Source of the DNA: Qipengyuania pacifica
Lineage (GTDB): Bacteria; Pseudomonadota; Alphaproteobacteria; Sphingomonadales; Sphingomonadaceae
Reading direction: 5' to 3'
NCBI RefSeq assembly: GCF_019857205.1
Contig: NZ_JAHWXO010000003.1
Coordinates: 1-64,000 of the forward strand
DNA length: 64,000 nucleotides
Positions 16,200-24,948 of this stretch are shown here, piece by piece. The notes beneath the pieces are model-generated. The model was not told the DNA's origin. It was given only the letters and a program-made list of their open reading frames with translations, and made no database searches. The position numbers and the translations under genes are program-made. Each line of letters starts with the position of its first letter. Within the stretch, counting starts at the first letter, position 1.

Positions 16200-17971
16200 C
16201 CGCGGCCCTTCGCTTCGACCCCGTAATGCACTGCCGTCACGATCAGCGGATATGGCGACGTCTGCTTGACGATGATGGTCGCCTCGCGATCGACAACCTG
16301 GTCGGGCCGGGCAGGCTCAGGAACACCGGTGAAGGGCAGGGGTGGGCCGATGTACCCTTCAGGACGCGTGGTGATAAGCTCAAGCTCGTCTTCGTGCCGC
16401 CCCGCATAGACGTCAAAGCTGTCGATCATCTCGACATAAATCTCGCCCGTGATCTTCTTGTTCGGTTCGGGCGGCAGCGGCATCGTCTCGATGATAGCGT
16501 CGAAAGGCAGGCCGATGACGAACTTCGAAGCGGGTTCGGCGACCTCGATCGCACCATCAGTCACGACCGCAGTAGTCGAGTAGCCATCTGCGAGGATACC
16601 GACCGTTTCGCCTTCGAGATGTTGAAGCCCGATAACTTCGGTCGTCGGGTCTTCGAACTGGTATATGCGTGAAGCGTCGAGGTGTGAGGCCAGTTGGTAA
16701 TCGGTCCACTTGATGCGGTTCAGTATTTCCACATAGCGCACAGTCTCGCCATTGATCTCGCGCTCGACGACAAAATATACCCTCGACTCTTCGCCTTCAG
16801 GGATAGCCACAACATCCAAAGCCTTGCCGCCTAGATCGATCTCGGTGAACCCCCAAACTTGCTGTTCCGATTCCCATGTGAACGCCAGTACATCGCCATC
16901 GTCCATCACGATCCAGATGACCGAGACAGGCTCAGCCTGGTATGCCCACCGCCGAATACGACGGTTCTGGAACAGGTGCGGAGCGAAGATTGATACATCG
17001 CTCGACTTGTAGCCATCAATCTCGAAGGCAAAGCCAATGGCGCGGACGCCGGTTTCGACGCGTGGTTGATAGAACGCGCTTTCCCCGATCATCACCGGCT
17101 TAGGCTGCGCAATCCCGCGGCCAACGTGACGCTTGGCGCCAGGTGGCGGTGTGGGAACAAGGATGCCGTCATTGGGGCCGAACAGCGAGAAGATGTTATC
17201 GCTCGTGCCAATCAGCAGGCGGTCAAGCGGCAGGATCGCTTCGATGACATTGCTCTCGCCTGTCGAGATAGCCATCGCGATGCTGTCGTTTTCACGCTGC
17301 GGACGCGCAAAGTCCATATTCTCGAACTCGGCCGTGCGCGACGCGAACACGGCGTTCGGATTATTTCGTGTCCGACCGAACCACAGCCGCTGTTCCCAAA
17401 AGCCAAGGCGGGCAGGGTAGTTGCCGGACGTAGCGAAGGGGGAATATGCTTCGATCGGCGCGTCGGCGTAGTCGGGCTGGAACCCGTCATCGACGAATGA
17501 GGTCGATGTCGTTTCGCCTATGAAACCGAAGCTGCCGCTCTCATGTGCCTTGTAGACCCGGTAATAATCGACAGACCCCGCAGGTGCCGTCCAGGACACT
17601 GTCGTGTAATTGCGCGGAAGCTCTGTGTCATTGGTCGCGCTCGCGGCAGAAGATCGGCGACTTTCCTGTCCGTCATCGTTCACTGCCGAGACGACGTACC
17701 GGTAATCCTGCGGGAAGTATCCATCACCGGAGTTCGCGGTATCGGTGTTTGCCACCGTGGCCACCGCGCTGACACTGGACGGTGCCGAGATACCCGGCGA
17801 AAACGTCACATAGGAAAATACCCAATCGTCGTGGTCGTTGCGGACCATCTTGGCGGGCTTGTAATACTCGTGCGCAAGATAGATCGTGTCGAACGACTGC
17901 ACGAAATCGAGATCGGCGAGTTCGCTTGCATTGTAGGGCGTTGCGACTTTGTAGAGCGGATAGACAGCCAT
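16196..17971 (-). CDS. Tail nozzle protein (tubular protein B-like), large part
   Basis: A 591-residue beta-rich protein beginning MAVYPLYKVATPY and ASELADLDFVQSFDTIY, a conserved opening of podovirus nozzle-family proteins. Near residues 60-165 lies a fibronectin-III-like insert (VSAVNDDGQESR, VSWTAPAGSVDYYRVYKA). The remainder shows the propeller-like repeats of this family. In many phages this sequence continues directly from the N-terminal part that here is a separate gene just upstream; the two share one base. Confidence 0.8.
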   Translation of the reverse strand: MAVYPLYKVATPYNASELADLDFVQSFDTIYLAHEYYKPAKMVRNDHDDWVFSYVTFSPGISAPSSVSAVATVANTDTANSGDGYFPQDYRYVVSAVNDDGQESRRSSAASATNDTELPRNYTTVSWTAPAGSVDYYRVYKAHESGSFGFIGETTSTSFVDDGFQPDYADAPIEAYSPFATSGNYPARLGFWEQRLWFGRTRNNPNAVFASRTAEFENMDFARPQRENDSIAMAISTGESNVIEAILPLDRLLIGTSDNIFSLFGPNDGILVPTPPPGAKRHVGRGIAQPKPVMIGESAFYQPRVETGVRAIGFAFEIDGYKSSDVSIFAPHLFQNRRIRRWAYQAEPVSVIWIVMDDGDVLAFTWESEQQVWGFTEIDLGGKALDVVAIPEGEESRVYFVVEREINGETVRYVEILNRIKWTDYQLASHLDASRIYQFEDPTTEVIGLQHLEGETVGILADGYSTTAVVTDGAIEVAEPASKFVIGLPFDAIIETMPLPPEPNKKITGEIYVEMIDSFDVYAGRHEDELELITTRPEGYIGPPLPFTGVPEPARPDQVVDREATIIVKQTSPYPLIVTAVHYGVEAKGRG

Positions 17972-18621
17972 CAGTAAATCACGACGTCGGGGTTGAAACC
18001 GCCGCCCCCGCCACCGCCTCCCGGAGGTGTAGTTGCGGGCGGCGTCGGCGTGGGTGTTGGCGTCGGCACGGGCGGAGGCGTCGGAGCAGGCGTGGGAGGT
18101 GTTGGCCGAACGATACCATCATCAGACGTGAATGTGGCGTAGCCGGTCGTATCGATGCCGATCGAGAAGGTGTTCGTGCCCGTGACCGTGACTGTGACCG
18201 TGCGGCCATTCAGTTCGGTCATTCCCTCGATACCGGACAGAAACACTTCGTCACCCGTCGCAAGGCCATGATAGGGCGCTGTCACTACTCCGGGGTTGGC
18301 CTTCGTAATCGCCGTGATGCCAAAGCCTTCGGATAGAACAGCGCCACCGAGCGCAATCGGCTTCATGGTCGCCTGCCCCATCGTCAAAACGTACGATTGC
18401 CCCGGGGAATAAGTGAATGGCAGTAGCCGGACATCATCATCGTCTTCAGGGAGCTTGTAGACGAACAGTGTGCCGGGCCGCTTGCGAACACCGCCGTGCT
18501 TGAGCAGGAAGACATTCGTGAGCCGCTTGGCGCCGGCAGTCCATGCGTCGACATCGCGCCTCGACTGAACGACTGGCGAGAATATCCCGCGGGTGAAATT
18601 CCGCTTGCTCAGCGTCGCCAT
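17971..18621 (-). CDS. Tail nozzle protein, N-terminal part with Pro/Gly tail
   Basis: A 216-residue protein. Residues 1-90 (MATLSKRNFTRGIFSPVVQS, then LTNVFLLKHGGVRKRPGT) match the start of podovirus nozzle/tubular protein B. Residues about 95-160 look like an FCCH-type small beta domain. The end is low-complexity: Pro/Thr repeats then a run of eight Gly. The split from the downstream 591-residue gene is clean (stop and start share a base), with no sign of a frameshift remnant. Confidence 0.8.
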   Translation of the reverse strand: MATLSKRNFTRGIFSPVVQSRRDVDAWTAGAKRLTNVFLLKHGGVRKRPGTLFVYKLPEDDDDVRLLPFTYSPGQSYVLTMGQATMKPIALGGAVLSEGFGITAITKANPGVVTAPYHGLATGDEVFLSGIEGMTELNGRTVTVTVTGTNTFSIGIDTTGYATFTSDDGIVRPTPPTPAPTPPPVPTPTPTPTPPATTPPGGGGGGGGFNPDVVIY

Positions 18622-19283
18622 AGGATACCCCCACCGCGTGCGCGCTCAGCTTCGGAGACATGCTCCTTACGCTCCCGCGGCCGCCGATTGAGATCCGATG
18701 CCCGCGCTTCAGCGGCTGCGTATGCCGCGGCCTGCTGTTTCACACGCCACTCACCTGTGTCGGCTTTCTCGCCAAGGATCGGACGATAGATGCGGGCGGC
18801 CAGCAAACGGATAACCGCCTGGGCAAACAGTGGGGGCCACTTGTTGGGTTCGAGGGCGTCGACCGAGTATTCGAGAATGGCTTCATCGAGATTGGTGAAC
18901 AGCGTATTGTCCGCAATCTCGTAATCGATTGGCGCATAGCCGAGCAACCCAAGATCCACGCCGGGCCAATAGTAGATTGGCGTCACGACGAGACCGACCG
19001 AATTGGCGCTGTAATCGCGCACGAGTTTGATCGGGGACACGATGGCATCCGGCAAACGGTATGCGTAGCCCCATTCGCCTTCGCGGGCATTGGCCACCGA
19101 GGCCAGAGCTACGCGGCGCCGGGCGAAGTCGAAATCATGCTCATCAAGCAGATCCGCGACAACGCCATTGAGGTGCCGCGAGCATTCGCGTGCCTCTTTG
19201 CGCTGATCGTCGAGCCCGGTGATCGGGTGCGCAGGAAGGTCGGATATCGCCTCATTGCAAATCTGGATCAGGTTGCGGGCCAT
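18609..19283 (-). CDS. Tail tubular protein A-like adaptor
   Basis: A 224-residue protein beginning MARNLIQICNEAISDLPAHP with a helical bundle and C-terminal RLLAARIYRPILGEKAD, features of head-tail adaptor proteins of the T7 gp11 type. The ATG at 19283 overlaps the upstream stop (TAATG). Upstream in-frame codons exist, but that stretch reads antisense to another gene, so the short form is chosen. Confidence 0.75.
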   Translation of the reverse strand: MARNLIQICNEAISDLPAHPITGLDDQRKEARECSRHLNGVVADLLDEHDFDFARRRVALASVANAREGEWGYAYRLPDAIVSPIKLVRDYSANSVGLVVTPIYYWPGVDLGLLGYAPIDYEIADNTLFTNLDEAILEYSVDALEPNKWPPLFAQAVIRLLAARIYRPILGEKADTGEWRVKQQAAAYAAAEARASDLNRRPRERKEHVSEAERARGGGILWRR

Positions 19284-19888
19284 TAGACGATCTGCCTCCA
19301 TTCGAACGCATTGCCGTTCATCACGCACACGAATTTGCGATAGGCCCCGAGAGCCAACGACACGGCCGAGCCAAGGCCCAAACCGGCGACGTTCAGCGCG
19401 CCCAGCAATGAGCCAGTAAAGCGTAGATCGAACGATGCACCGGGGAATGCCGTGGCAGTTCCGAGCGTAAGTGTGCGCGTCACACCGGCGCCGATTGAAC
19501 CCGTGAGGATGAGCGCAGATGGCACGTTCAAAGGTTCGATCGTCTGCGAAGAAGCTGTGCGCATCCCGGCGTAATTTGGTCGCACCGGTTGCCAATACGC
19601 TACCGCGCCTGTCTGCGAGGCAAGAACGAGATCGACCTTATCGCCGAACAGGTCCGTCACACGCGCATACTTGCCCACGCGAAGGGTCGGATCGGGCAGC
19701 TGAGCAACAGTGTACGTTCCGATGATTTGCGGGACGCTGGAAAGAGCTTCCCCTTGCGCATTCACGGTGCTGCGCACCTGGCTTACTGCACCTTCGATGT
19801 CGGAAATCCGCCCACGATCGAACGGAAACGAGCTAGGCCGTTTCGGCTGACGTTCTGCACCGCGCGTGTTGAGAGGATTAGCAGCCAT
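19283..19888 (-). CDS. Phage virion-associated hypothetical protein
   Basis: A 201-residue protein with a Pro/Arg-rich N terminus, then a Ser/Val/Ala-rich stretch and a Gly/Leu/Thr-rich C-terminal half that looks beta-structured (TRTLTLGTATAFPGASFDL). It is placed between capsid and tail adaptor genes. There is no clear SD before the ATG at 19888, and a repeated promoter-like motif lies just upstream, so a leaderless or nearly leaderless mRNA is possible. Confidence 0.65.
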   Translation of the reverse strand: MAANPLNTRGAERQPKRPSSFPFDRGRISDIEGAVSQVRSTVNAQGEALSSVPQIIGTYTVAQLPDPTLRVGKYARVTDLFGDKVDLVLASQTGAVAYWQPVRPNYAGMRTASSQTIEPLNVPSALILTGSIGAGVTRTLTLGTATAFPGASFDLRFTGSLLGALNVAGLGLGSAVSLALGAYRKFVCVMNGNAFEWRQIV

Positions 19889-19893
19889 GCGCC

Positions 19894-19925
19894 GACGCTA
19901 TGTCGCGCCCTTGCGTATCTCAAAA
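19894..19925 (-). promoter_or_regulatory. Putative late promoter motif, copy B
   Basis: On the minus strand TTTTGAGATACG (19925-19914) is followed after 11 nt by CATAGCGTC (19902-19894). The same two boxes with the same spacing occur at 24980-24949. The motif ends 6 bp before the ATG of the gene at 19888. Confidence 0.55.
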
Positions 19926-19980
19926 TGAAGGGCCGAGAAGCGCAATGCCTCCCGACCCCTCACCCCCTGAGGATGCGTGA

Positions 19981-20445
19981 TTACTGCGACAGCGCAGCGC
20001 GGCGGGCTGCAATAGCCGCCTTCACGCCCTTGCGACCCTTGCCGCTGATTTCGGCCTGCTCGATCACACCGAGGTGATCGTCGACCGTTCCATTGGCAAT
20101 GGCTTCTTCGATGTCGTCGGCACCGCCTTTCAGGAAGTCGTTCACGTTCAGCCGGTCAAGCTGAGCGGTTGCGACCTCTGCAGTCGTGGTGGGCTGCTCG
20201 GCACGAGGCATGTCGGAATCGATCGGGCGGAAGCGCGTGCGCGTCTTTACCGTTTCGACTGCCGTGCGAACCAGCTTGCCATTGTCCATGACCGGCTGCT
20301 TGAGCGTGACCTCGACATCCTTTTCGATGAAGTCTTCGTCGGAAACAAAGTCTTCATCGACCATCACCACCTGGCCGGGAGCGAAAAGCTGCCCGTCGAA
20401 GTAGTTTTCGGGACCGCGGACGATTGCCTGAATTTTCTTACCCAT
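19981..20445 (-). CDS. Phage head-region hypothetical protein
   Basis: A 154-residue protein. Residues 1-80 look like a compact beta domain (IQAIVRGPENYFDGQLFAPG, then QVVMVDEDFVSDEDFIEKDV). The C-terminal 70 residues are helical and Ala/Asp-rich (NDFLKGGADDIEEAIANGTV). A good SD (AAGGAGGG) precedes the ATG. It lies between the cement protein and tail genes; it could be a head-completion protein. Confidence 0.65.
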   Translation of the reverse strand: MGKKIQAIVRGPENYFDGQLFAPGQVVMVDEDFVSDEDFIEKDVEVTLKQPVMDNGKLVRTAVETVKTRTRFRPIDSDMPRAEQPTTTAEVATAQLDRLNVNDFLKGGADDIEEAIANGTVDDHLGVIEQAEISGKGRKGVKAAIAARRAALSQ

Positions 20446-20458
20446 GGTTCAACCCTCC

Positions 20459-20887
20459 TTATTCGGCGTAGCCGGTTTCGAATGCCGGATAGGTGCTGTC
20501 GTCGGTATCGCGAACGATGCCGCCGAAGACGGTGCCAGCGGTGTGGGTGCCGGCCGACACGAACTGAAGGCCAAGATAGCGCTTGCTCGTGCGGGGAACG
20601 GCGGTGCGAAGCAGCACGCGGCCTGCGGTAAGGTTCGCCTCAACCACCGCGCCAGACGTCGCAAGGACGGTCGGGCTCGACAGATCGGCAGAAGCGCTTT
20701 CCACGAGGTTCACGGTGAGGCTCGTGCCGCTTGCAAAGGCGGTCGTCACGCTCACGAAAATCTGCAGTTCGCGGTTGGTGTTGATGTTGATGCCAGCAAC
20801 GCCGGTATCAACTTTGTCGGTGGAGACCTGAGTGCCCGTAGTGACCGCCTGGTCATTCGAGAACGTCAGTTCGCGATCGGTAATCAT
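20459..20887 (-). CDS. Bbp16-like capsid cement protein
   Basis: A 142-residue beta-rich protein beginning MITDRELTFSNDQAVT, with ELQIFVSVTTAFASGTSLTV and RYLGLQFVSAGTHTAGTVF, the pattern of Bbp16-type capsid decoration proteins in BPP-1-like phages. It follows the major capsid gene by 24 bp with its own SD. It is expected to stabilise the capsid shell. Confidence 0.75.
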   Translation of the reverse strand: MITDRELTFSNDQAVTTGTQVSTDKVDTGVAGININTNRELQIFVSVTTAFASGTSLTVNLVESASADLSSPTVLATSGAVVEANLTAGRVLLRTAVPRTSKRYLGLQFVSAGTHTAGTVFGGIVRDTDDSTYPAFETGYAE

Positions 20888-20911
20888 TGATCCATTCCTT
20901 TCCTGTCTCGA

Positions 20912-21964
20912 TTAGACCACGCGGGCTTCGTCTGCCTTGAGGGCATCGACGCGGCGAACGGGGACTTCACCCATCACGAGGACGCGCTTGCCGCCGATCG
21001 TTTCGTAGGAGAAGTTGCTGTTGTTCGAATTGTTGACCATCTGCTGACGGAAATTCGAACGGATGGTGCGCGGCATGTACCATGCGGCACGTGCCGAACC
21101 GGTGCCGTCGTAGCTGACACCCGAAAGACCTTCGACACGCTCGAGCGCTTCGACCATCAGCATTTCAAGCTGAGCGCCGGTCGAATAGTCAGGCGTGAGA
21201 AGCGACTTGTCGATGTTCGCGATACGCACCACGCGGCGCGGATCCTTGACCGACAGACCACACTTCCAGATGAAGTTGTCCGACACCGCGAGGAAGCGCT
21301 TGCCGTCCGCATCGGTGACGTAGTGGCCGATCTCGTAACCATCGTCGCCGACGCCGGTGTTGCCGGTGACATTGAGATGCGAGATGCCGGCTTTCGAGCC
21401 CTTCGGGTAGATACCCTTGGCGCCCATCTGGTCCCAGACAATGAGCCAGATCGAAGCATTGTCGGTTCCGGTACCGCCAGCGTCGATGATCTGGTCGGCG
21501 GTGGAGCCCGACAGGCTGTTGAAGCGCGGAGCAAAGCCCGTGTATTCCTGAGGCGACGTTGCTGCGTTGCCGTAGAACAGGGTCTGCGCCTGTGCCTGGT
21601 TGAGCGCTTCGTAGAACGCGGTCGCTTCGGTGAGGCGATAGTTGTCGGGATTGCCGCTCATCATCGCCGCCTGGCGATCAATGTCGGACTGACCTTCGAA
21701 CATGGCCGCGCCTTCGTCGACCTGAGCCACGCGGCTCTTACTCGGATCTACGCCCTGGTTGATGCCACGCGCGGTGACGGTCGGCAGGCCGACGCGTACA
21801 GTCGTGCGCTCACCGGTGGGAAGATTGCCTTCCGCCCAGAGCATATCATCGAGAACTTCATTGGACTGCGACAGCCATTCGCCGATAATCGCGGTCTTGC
21901 CATCGGGATCGAGGCGAGCCGTAATGTCGGCGAGGGTGTGCAGTTCGGTGCCAAGAACAGCCAT
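20912..21964 (-). CDS. Major capsid protein (Bbp17-like)
   Basis: A 350-residue protein with GLPTVTARGINQGVDPSKSR, QVDEGAAMFEGQSDIDRQAA and a later ARAAWYMPRTIRSNFRQQMV, which match major capsid proteins of BPP-1-type podoviruses (HK97 fold expected). It lies 4 bp after the scaffold gene and before the cement protein. A purine-rich SD precedes the ATG. Confidence 0.88.
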   Translation of the reverse strand: MAVLGTELHTLADITARLDPDGKTAIIGEWLSQSNEVLDDMLWAEGNLPTGERTTVRVGLPTVTARGINQGVDPSKSRVAQVDEGAAMFEGQSDIDRQAAMMSGNPDNYRLTEATAFYEALNQAQAQTLFYGNAATSPQEYTGFAPRFNSLSGSTADQIIDAGGTGTDNASIWLIVWDQMGAKGIYPKGSKAGISHLNVTGNTGVGDDGYEIGHYVTDADGKRFLAVSDNFIWKCGLSVKDPRRVVRIANIDKSLLTPDYSTGAQLEMLMVEALERVEGLSGVSYDGTGSARAAWYMPRTIRSNFRQQMVNNSNNSNFSYETIGGKRVLVMGEVPVRRVDALKADEARVV

Positions 21965-21968
21965 TTAC

Positions 21969-22649
21969 TTACCCTTTCCTTCCGTAGAACACTTCGGCCG
22001 CAGACTTATCGCCCCCACCGGCACCCGCCGGAGGAGTAGTCGCCTCGGACATCGCGCGACCGGCGACGTTGAGGACGCGAGTGAGCAGGGGATGATTCCC
22101 GAGCCCGCTTTCGTTGAGGAATGTCGAGAATTCGGAGCGCAGCGCCGCATCGGGGATAGCCGCAGCAATCGCCTTCGCGCTGTACGCTTGAGCCTCTTTC
22201 AGCTTCGCGCCGCCGACTTCGGGATCGGCCTGAAGGTCGCGAGCGAGATTGGCGCTCAGTTCCTTAGCCGCATCGTCCATCTTCTGACCGGCACGCGCTT
22301 CTATCATCGGCACGATCTTTTCGGCATAGGCGCCCATCAGCTTGCCAGCCTGATCGTTATCGAGGTTCAGCTCGCGCAGGACGGGCTCGACAGCGTCGAA
22401 GCCTTCAGTGTCGAACTCAACACCATCGGGCAGTGCCCAGGCTGCGGTGTCATATGTGTCGGGTGCGCCAGTGACTTCGGTGGTTGTGTCATCACCGCTC
22501 GTGTCAGCGTCGTCGTTCGTTACCGCACCCGTATCCGTGTCGGAGGTGTCGGTCGTGGTATCTGCCGTGGCCGCATCGCCAAGCGCTGTAGTCGCGCCAG
22601 CATCAGCGGTCTCGGTGGACGTGTCATTCTGGGTAGTCTCGGTCGTCAT
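21969..22649 (-). CDS. Capsid scaffolding protein
   Basis: A 226-residue acidic protein: a disordered Thr/Asp/Ala-rich N terminus (about 85 residues), a helical middle (LRELNLDNDQAGKLMGAYAE and AKELSANLARDLQADPEVGG), and a basic C-terminal tail. This is the usual composition of podovirus scaffolds, and the gene directly precedes the capsid gene. It overlaps the upstream gene by 26 bp. Confidence 0.8.
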   Translation of the reverse strand: MTTETTQNDTSTETADAGATTALGDAATADTTTDTSDTDTGAVTNDDADTSGDDTTTEVTGAPDTYDTAAWALPDGVEFDTEGFDAVEPVLRELNLDNDQAGKLMGAYAEKIVPMIEARAGQKMDDAAKELSANLARDLQADPEVGGAKLKEAQAYSAKAIAAAIPDAALRSEFSTFLNESGLGNHPLLTRVLNVAGRAMSEATTPPAGAGGGDKSAAEVFYGRKG

Positions 22650-22917
22650 GGTTCGCTCCTTCAGGGGTGAGTTCTCTCTTGGCTTCGATGGCCGCAGCTA
22701 TTGCGTCGATCGGGTCCACGGGCGTTGCCGAGAACCAGCCAAGGATTTCGAGCCCCAAGGAGCGCTTGCCTTCATGGAAAAGGCGTTGCTGCTCTTCGCG
22801 AGTTATCTTGGTGATACCGGCCGCACTATAAATCTCAAAAAGCAGGCGGCGGAAGCCTTCGTCCCGCATCAACCGCTCGCGGTCTTCAGCGAGAAGCCTG
22901 TCGTATGCCCGGCTCAA
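22624..22917 (-). CDS. Bbp19-like small phage protein
   Basis: A 97-residue protein with FRRLLFEIYSAAGIT and LFHEGKRSLGLEILGWF, resembling the Bbp19-type domain found between portal and scaffold genes of BPP-1-like phages. The ATG overlaps the portal stop (ATGA). Its molecular role is not known to me. Confidence 0.7.
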   Translation of the reverse strand: MSRAYDRLLAEDRERLMRDEGFRRLLFEIYSAAGITKITREEQQRLFHEGKRSLGLEILGWFSATPVDPIDAIAAAIEAKRELTPEGANHDDRDYPE

Positions 22918-24608
22918 AACCGTGCCCCGTCATTTGACATCTCGGCGATGTTCTGGGCCGCAGTGGTGGCGTCCTTGGCAGGAGACGCGAGCGCCGCCAT
23001 CTCCGCCATCTGTTCCTGCTGCTGGCGCGACTTGCGCATTTGCTCGACCATCGCGCTGTCACGAATTGCCGAGGCAGGAAGGTTGGCGCGTTCGGCGTAA
23101 TCGTCGATAATCGCGTCGGGGTCGATCTTGTCGAGAACCTGTGGGCCGAAGACCTGACCGAGCGAACCGACAAAGCCGACCACGCGTTCGGTCGAGGACA
23201 GGCCGAGCATTTTCTGCGCCATCGACAGGATGGAGACGAACTCAACCTTGAGCTCGCGGCCCTGCAGTTCTTCAGGCGCTTCCGGAATCAATCCACCACG
23301 TTCAGCAATGCTGATTATGCGCTCGACTGCGATAGGAAGCATGTCGTCGTTCACCATCTCGACCACGGGGCCAATCTGGCTGAGCTTTTCCTCATCGCGC
23401 TTGAGGATTTCCTCGATATTGCGCGGCTGCACGCCCGGCATGTTCGTGATCGCCATGAACAGATCGGCATAGGTCAGCCGGTCGATCTGCTCCTTGATCT
23501 CGCGAATGTCCTCCCGCACCGCCGACAGCGCTTGCGGATTGACCTCGTAGATCGGCTTCGCAGCCTGAACGGCACTCAGGTCGGCAACGTGCGTATGGGC
23601 ACCGGGCCGCATGTCCAGATCGCGAGCGACACCGGCAGTCGGCGGCTTGGCAAGGAGGTCGGTCAGTTCGCGCTTGCGCTTCGCCTGCATGGCCAGTTCG
23701 CGCATGTCGCCAAGTGCGTCGTGGCCTACGCCTCGACCATAACCGGATCCGTCACGCGTATTCCAGCGTGGTCCCCAGAAGGGCCGTTCGCCGTACCACT
23801 TGGCTTCGAGTACCGCGTTCTTGCGGTCGTCCTTTTCGTCCCAGATGGTTGCGTCGAAGCGTAGGCCACTGCCGGGCTCGATCAGTTGCTTGCAGTGAAC
23901 TACGGTATCGTAATTCGAAGCGTACCACTGGTTTTTTACATACGTGCTGACGGCAGACCAGTTCATGCGCCCACCGGGACCGGCGACGAATTTCTCGACG
24001 ATCTGGTCGACCGTCATCGGGCAGTCGCGCAGCAGTGTGTCGACGCCAAATGCGCTGTTGAAGCCGAGCCAGAATGTGCCGATCGGTTGTGCAAGACATG
24101 GCGCGACTTCGATCGGGTGTTCGGTCATTAATCCGCAGGCCGGGCCAAAGCGGGCCATCTCACCGTAGTTCTGGCGTGCGACCTGGTAGAAATTGGACGC
24201 GTCGAACATGCGGTAGATGATCGACTGAAACTGGTCTTTCCACTCGCGCGCGGCGGCGTATTCGTTGAGTTCCGGATCGGCGAAGCTGAAATCGAACCAC
24301 GGGCGGTTCGGACTCGAAAGGCCCGAATACATCCCACCCTCGATCGTGCGGAATGAGAGGATGGGATAGCTATCGATCAACTGGCGCATCTTCGGGCGCC
24401 GACCGCCGCTGCCGCTCTTGACGCGCAAGCCCGGTATCTCACCGTAACCCGAGAAGTCGGCGATCGAATGCCAATCGTCTTCGTCGCCTGAGCGTTGCGC
24501 CTTCAACGACTTGGCGCGTTTCTCCACATGGTCGCGGCGGCCGCGCTCGGAAGACGGCGCACTGTCGGGTTTCTTGCGCAGCGAAAGCGTGCCTTCAGCC
24601 ATTGGCAT
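22914..24608 (-). CDS. Portal protein
   Basis: A 564-residue protein with the podovirus head-tail connector pattern: ESYP-like YPILSFRTIEGGMYSGLSSP, WFDFSFADPELN, ERPFWGPRWN with GRGVGHDALGDM, and LYADLFMAIT-like TYADLFMAITNMPGVQPRNI. It is expected to form the dodecameric portal and docking site for the terminase. GGAG lies 4 nt before the ATG at 24608 and 10 nt before an alternative ATG at 24602. The start overlaps the end of a small zinc-ribbon gene. Confidence 0.9.
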   Translation of the reverse strand: MPMAEGTLSLRKKPDSAPSSERGRRDHVEKRAKSLKAQRSGDEDDWHSIADFSGYGEIPGLRVKSGSGGRRPKMRQLIDSYPILSFRTIEGGMYSGLSSPNRPWFDFSFADPELNEYAAAREWKDQFQSIIYRMFDASNFYQVARQNYGEMARFGPACGLMTEHPIEVAPCLAQPIGTFWLGFNSAFGVDTLLRDCPMTVDQIVEKFVAGPGGRMNWSAVSTYVKNQWYASNYDTVVHCKQLIEPGSGLRFDATIWDEKDDRKNAVLEAKWYGERPFWGPRWNTRDGSGYGRGVGHDALGDMRELAMQAKRKRELTDLLAKPPTAGVARDLDMRPGAHTHVADLSAVQAAKPIYEVNPQALSAVREDIREIKEQIDRLTYADLFMAITNMPGVQPRNIEEILKRDEEKLSQIGPVVEMVNDDMLPIAVERIISIAERGGLIPEAPEELQGRELKVEFVSILSMAQKMLGLSSTERVVGFVGSLGQVFGPQVLDKIDPDAIIDDYAERANLPASAIRDSAMVEQMRKSRQQQEQMAEMAALASPAKDATTAAQNIAEMSNDGARF

Positions 24609-24744
24609 CGTGCTCCTTGCCGCAGGCTGCACAGACTATTTTGCCATCGCCCTTGTCCGGCGACTGCTGCTGTTGTCCGCAACCGCAGACGAGCGCGATC
24701 CAGTCCTGGCCACGCTGCTTGAAGAGGGTGACGGGATTAGCCAC
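24595..24744 (-). CDS. 49-residue zinc-ribbon protein
   Basis: A GTG start overlaps the end of the upstream small gene, and the stop overlaps the portal start. The product has two Cys pairs, CGCG and CAACGKEH, about 20 residues apart, the signature of a zinc ribbon. Cys spacing and overlaps on both sides support it as a real gene. Function unknown. Confidence 0.55.
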   Translation of the reverse strand: MANPVTLFKQRGQDWIALVCGCGQQQQSPDKGDGKIVCAACGKEHDANG

Positions 24745-24925
24745 CGAGCGTCGAGGTCGTCAGCGGAGTGTTGGCGCTTGGAGAAGCGCGGGACACGAGC
24801 GCGGCATAGCCACGGCGACGACGCATGGGATCGTCGATGCCGGCCGATTTGGTTTCGGGAGCCTTCATCGCCTGGCGCTGAGCCGGGGGCGGGGGAGGTT
24901 CGGGAACGTCGGGAGCCATGCACAT
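24737..24925 (-). CDS. Small Pro-rich phage protein near portal
   Basis: A 62-residue protein starting MCMAPDVPEPPPPPAQ, with a basic centre (PMRRRRGYAALV) and ending in a Ser/Thr/Leu segment. Proteins of this layout commonly sit next to portal and terminase genes in podoviruses; their role is unknown. An SD (AAAGGAAA) lies in the loop of a hairpin directly before the ATG. Confidence 0.65.
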   Translation of the reverse strand: MCMAPDVPEPPPPPAQRQAMKAPETKSAGIDDPMRRRRGYAALVSRASPSANTPLTTSTLGG

Positions 24926-24945
24926 CGCGGAATTTCCTTTCCGCG
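24926..24945 (-). promoter_or_regulatory. Hairpin presenting the SD in its loop
   Basis: On the minus strand CGCGGAA and TTCCGCG form a 7-bp stem around AGGAAA, and the ATG at 24925 follows immediately. The SD is thus in the loop, where it would stay accessible. Confidence 0.45.
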
Positions 24946-24948
24946 AGT

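Noticed and set aside
17990..18100. Low-complexity G/C-rich repeat that might be a CRISPR or regulatory repeat
   Set aside because: It simply encodes the Pro/Thr/Gly tail of a nozzle protein; no spacer-repeat structure. No CRISPR array was seen in the window.
22832..22840. Further TTTTGAGAT match to the late-promoter-like motif
   Set aside because: It lies within coding sequence of the Bbp19-like gene (Phe-Glu-Ile codons) and lacks the ACG and second box; the same applies to 15817-15825.
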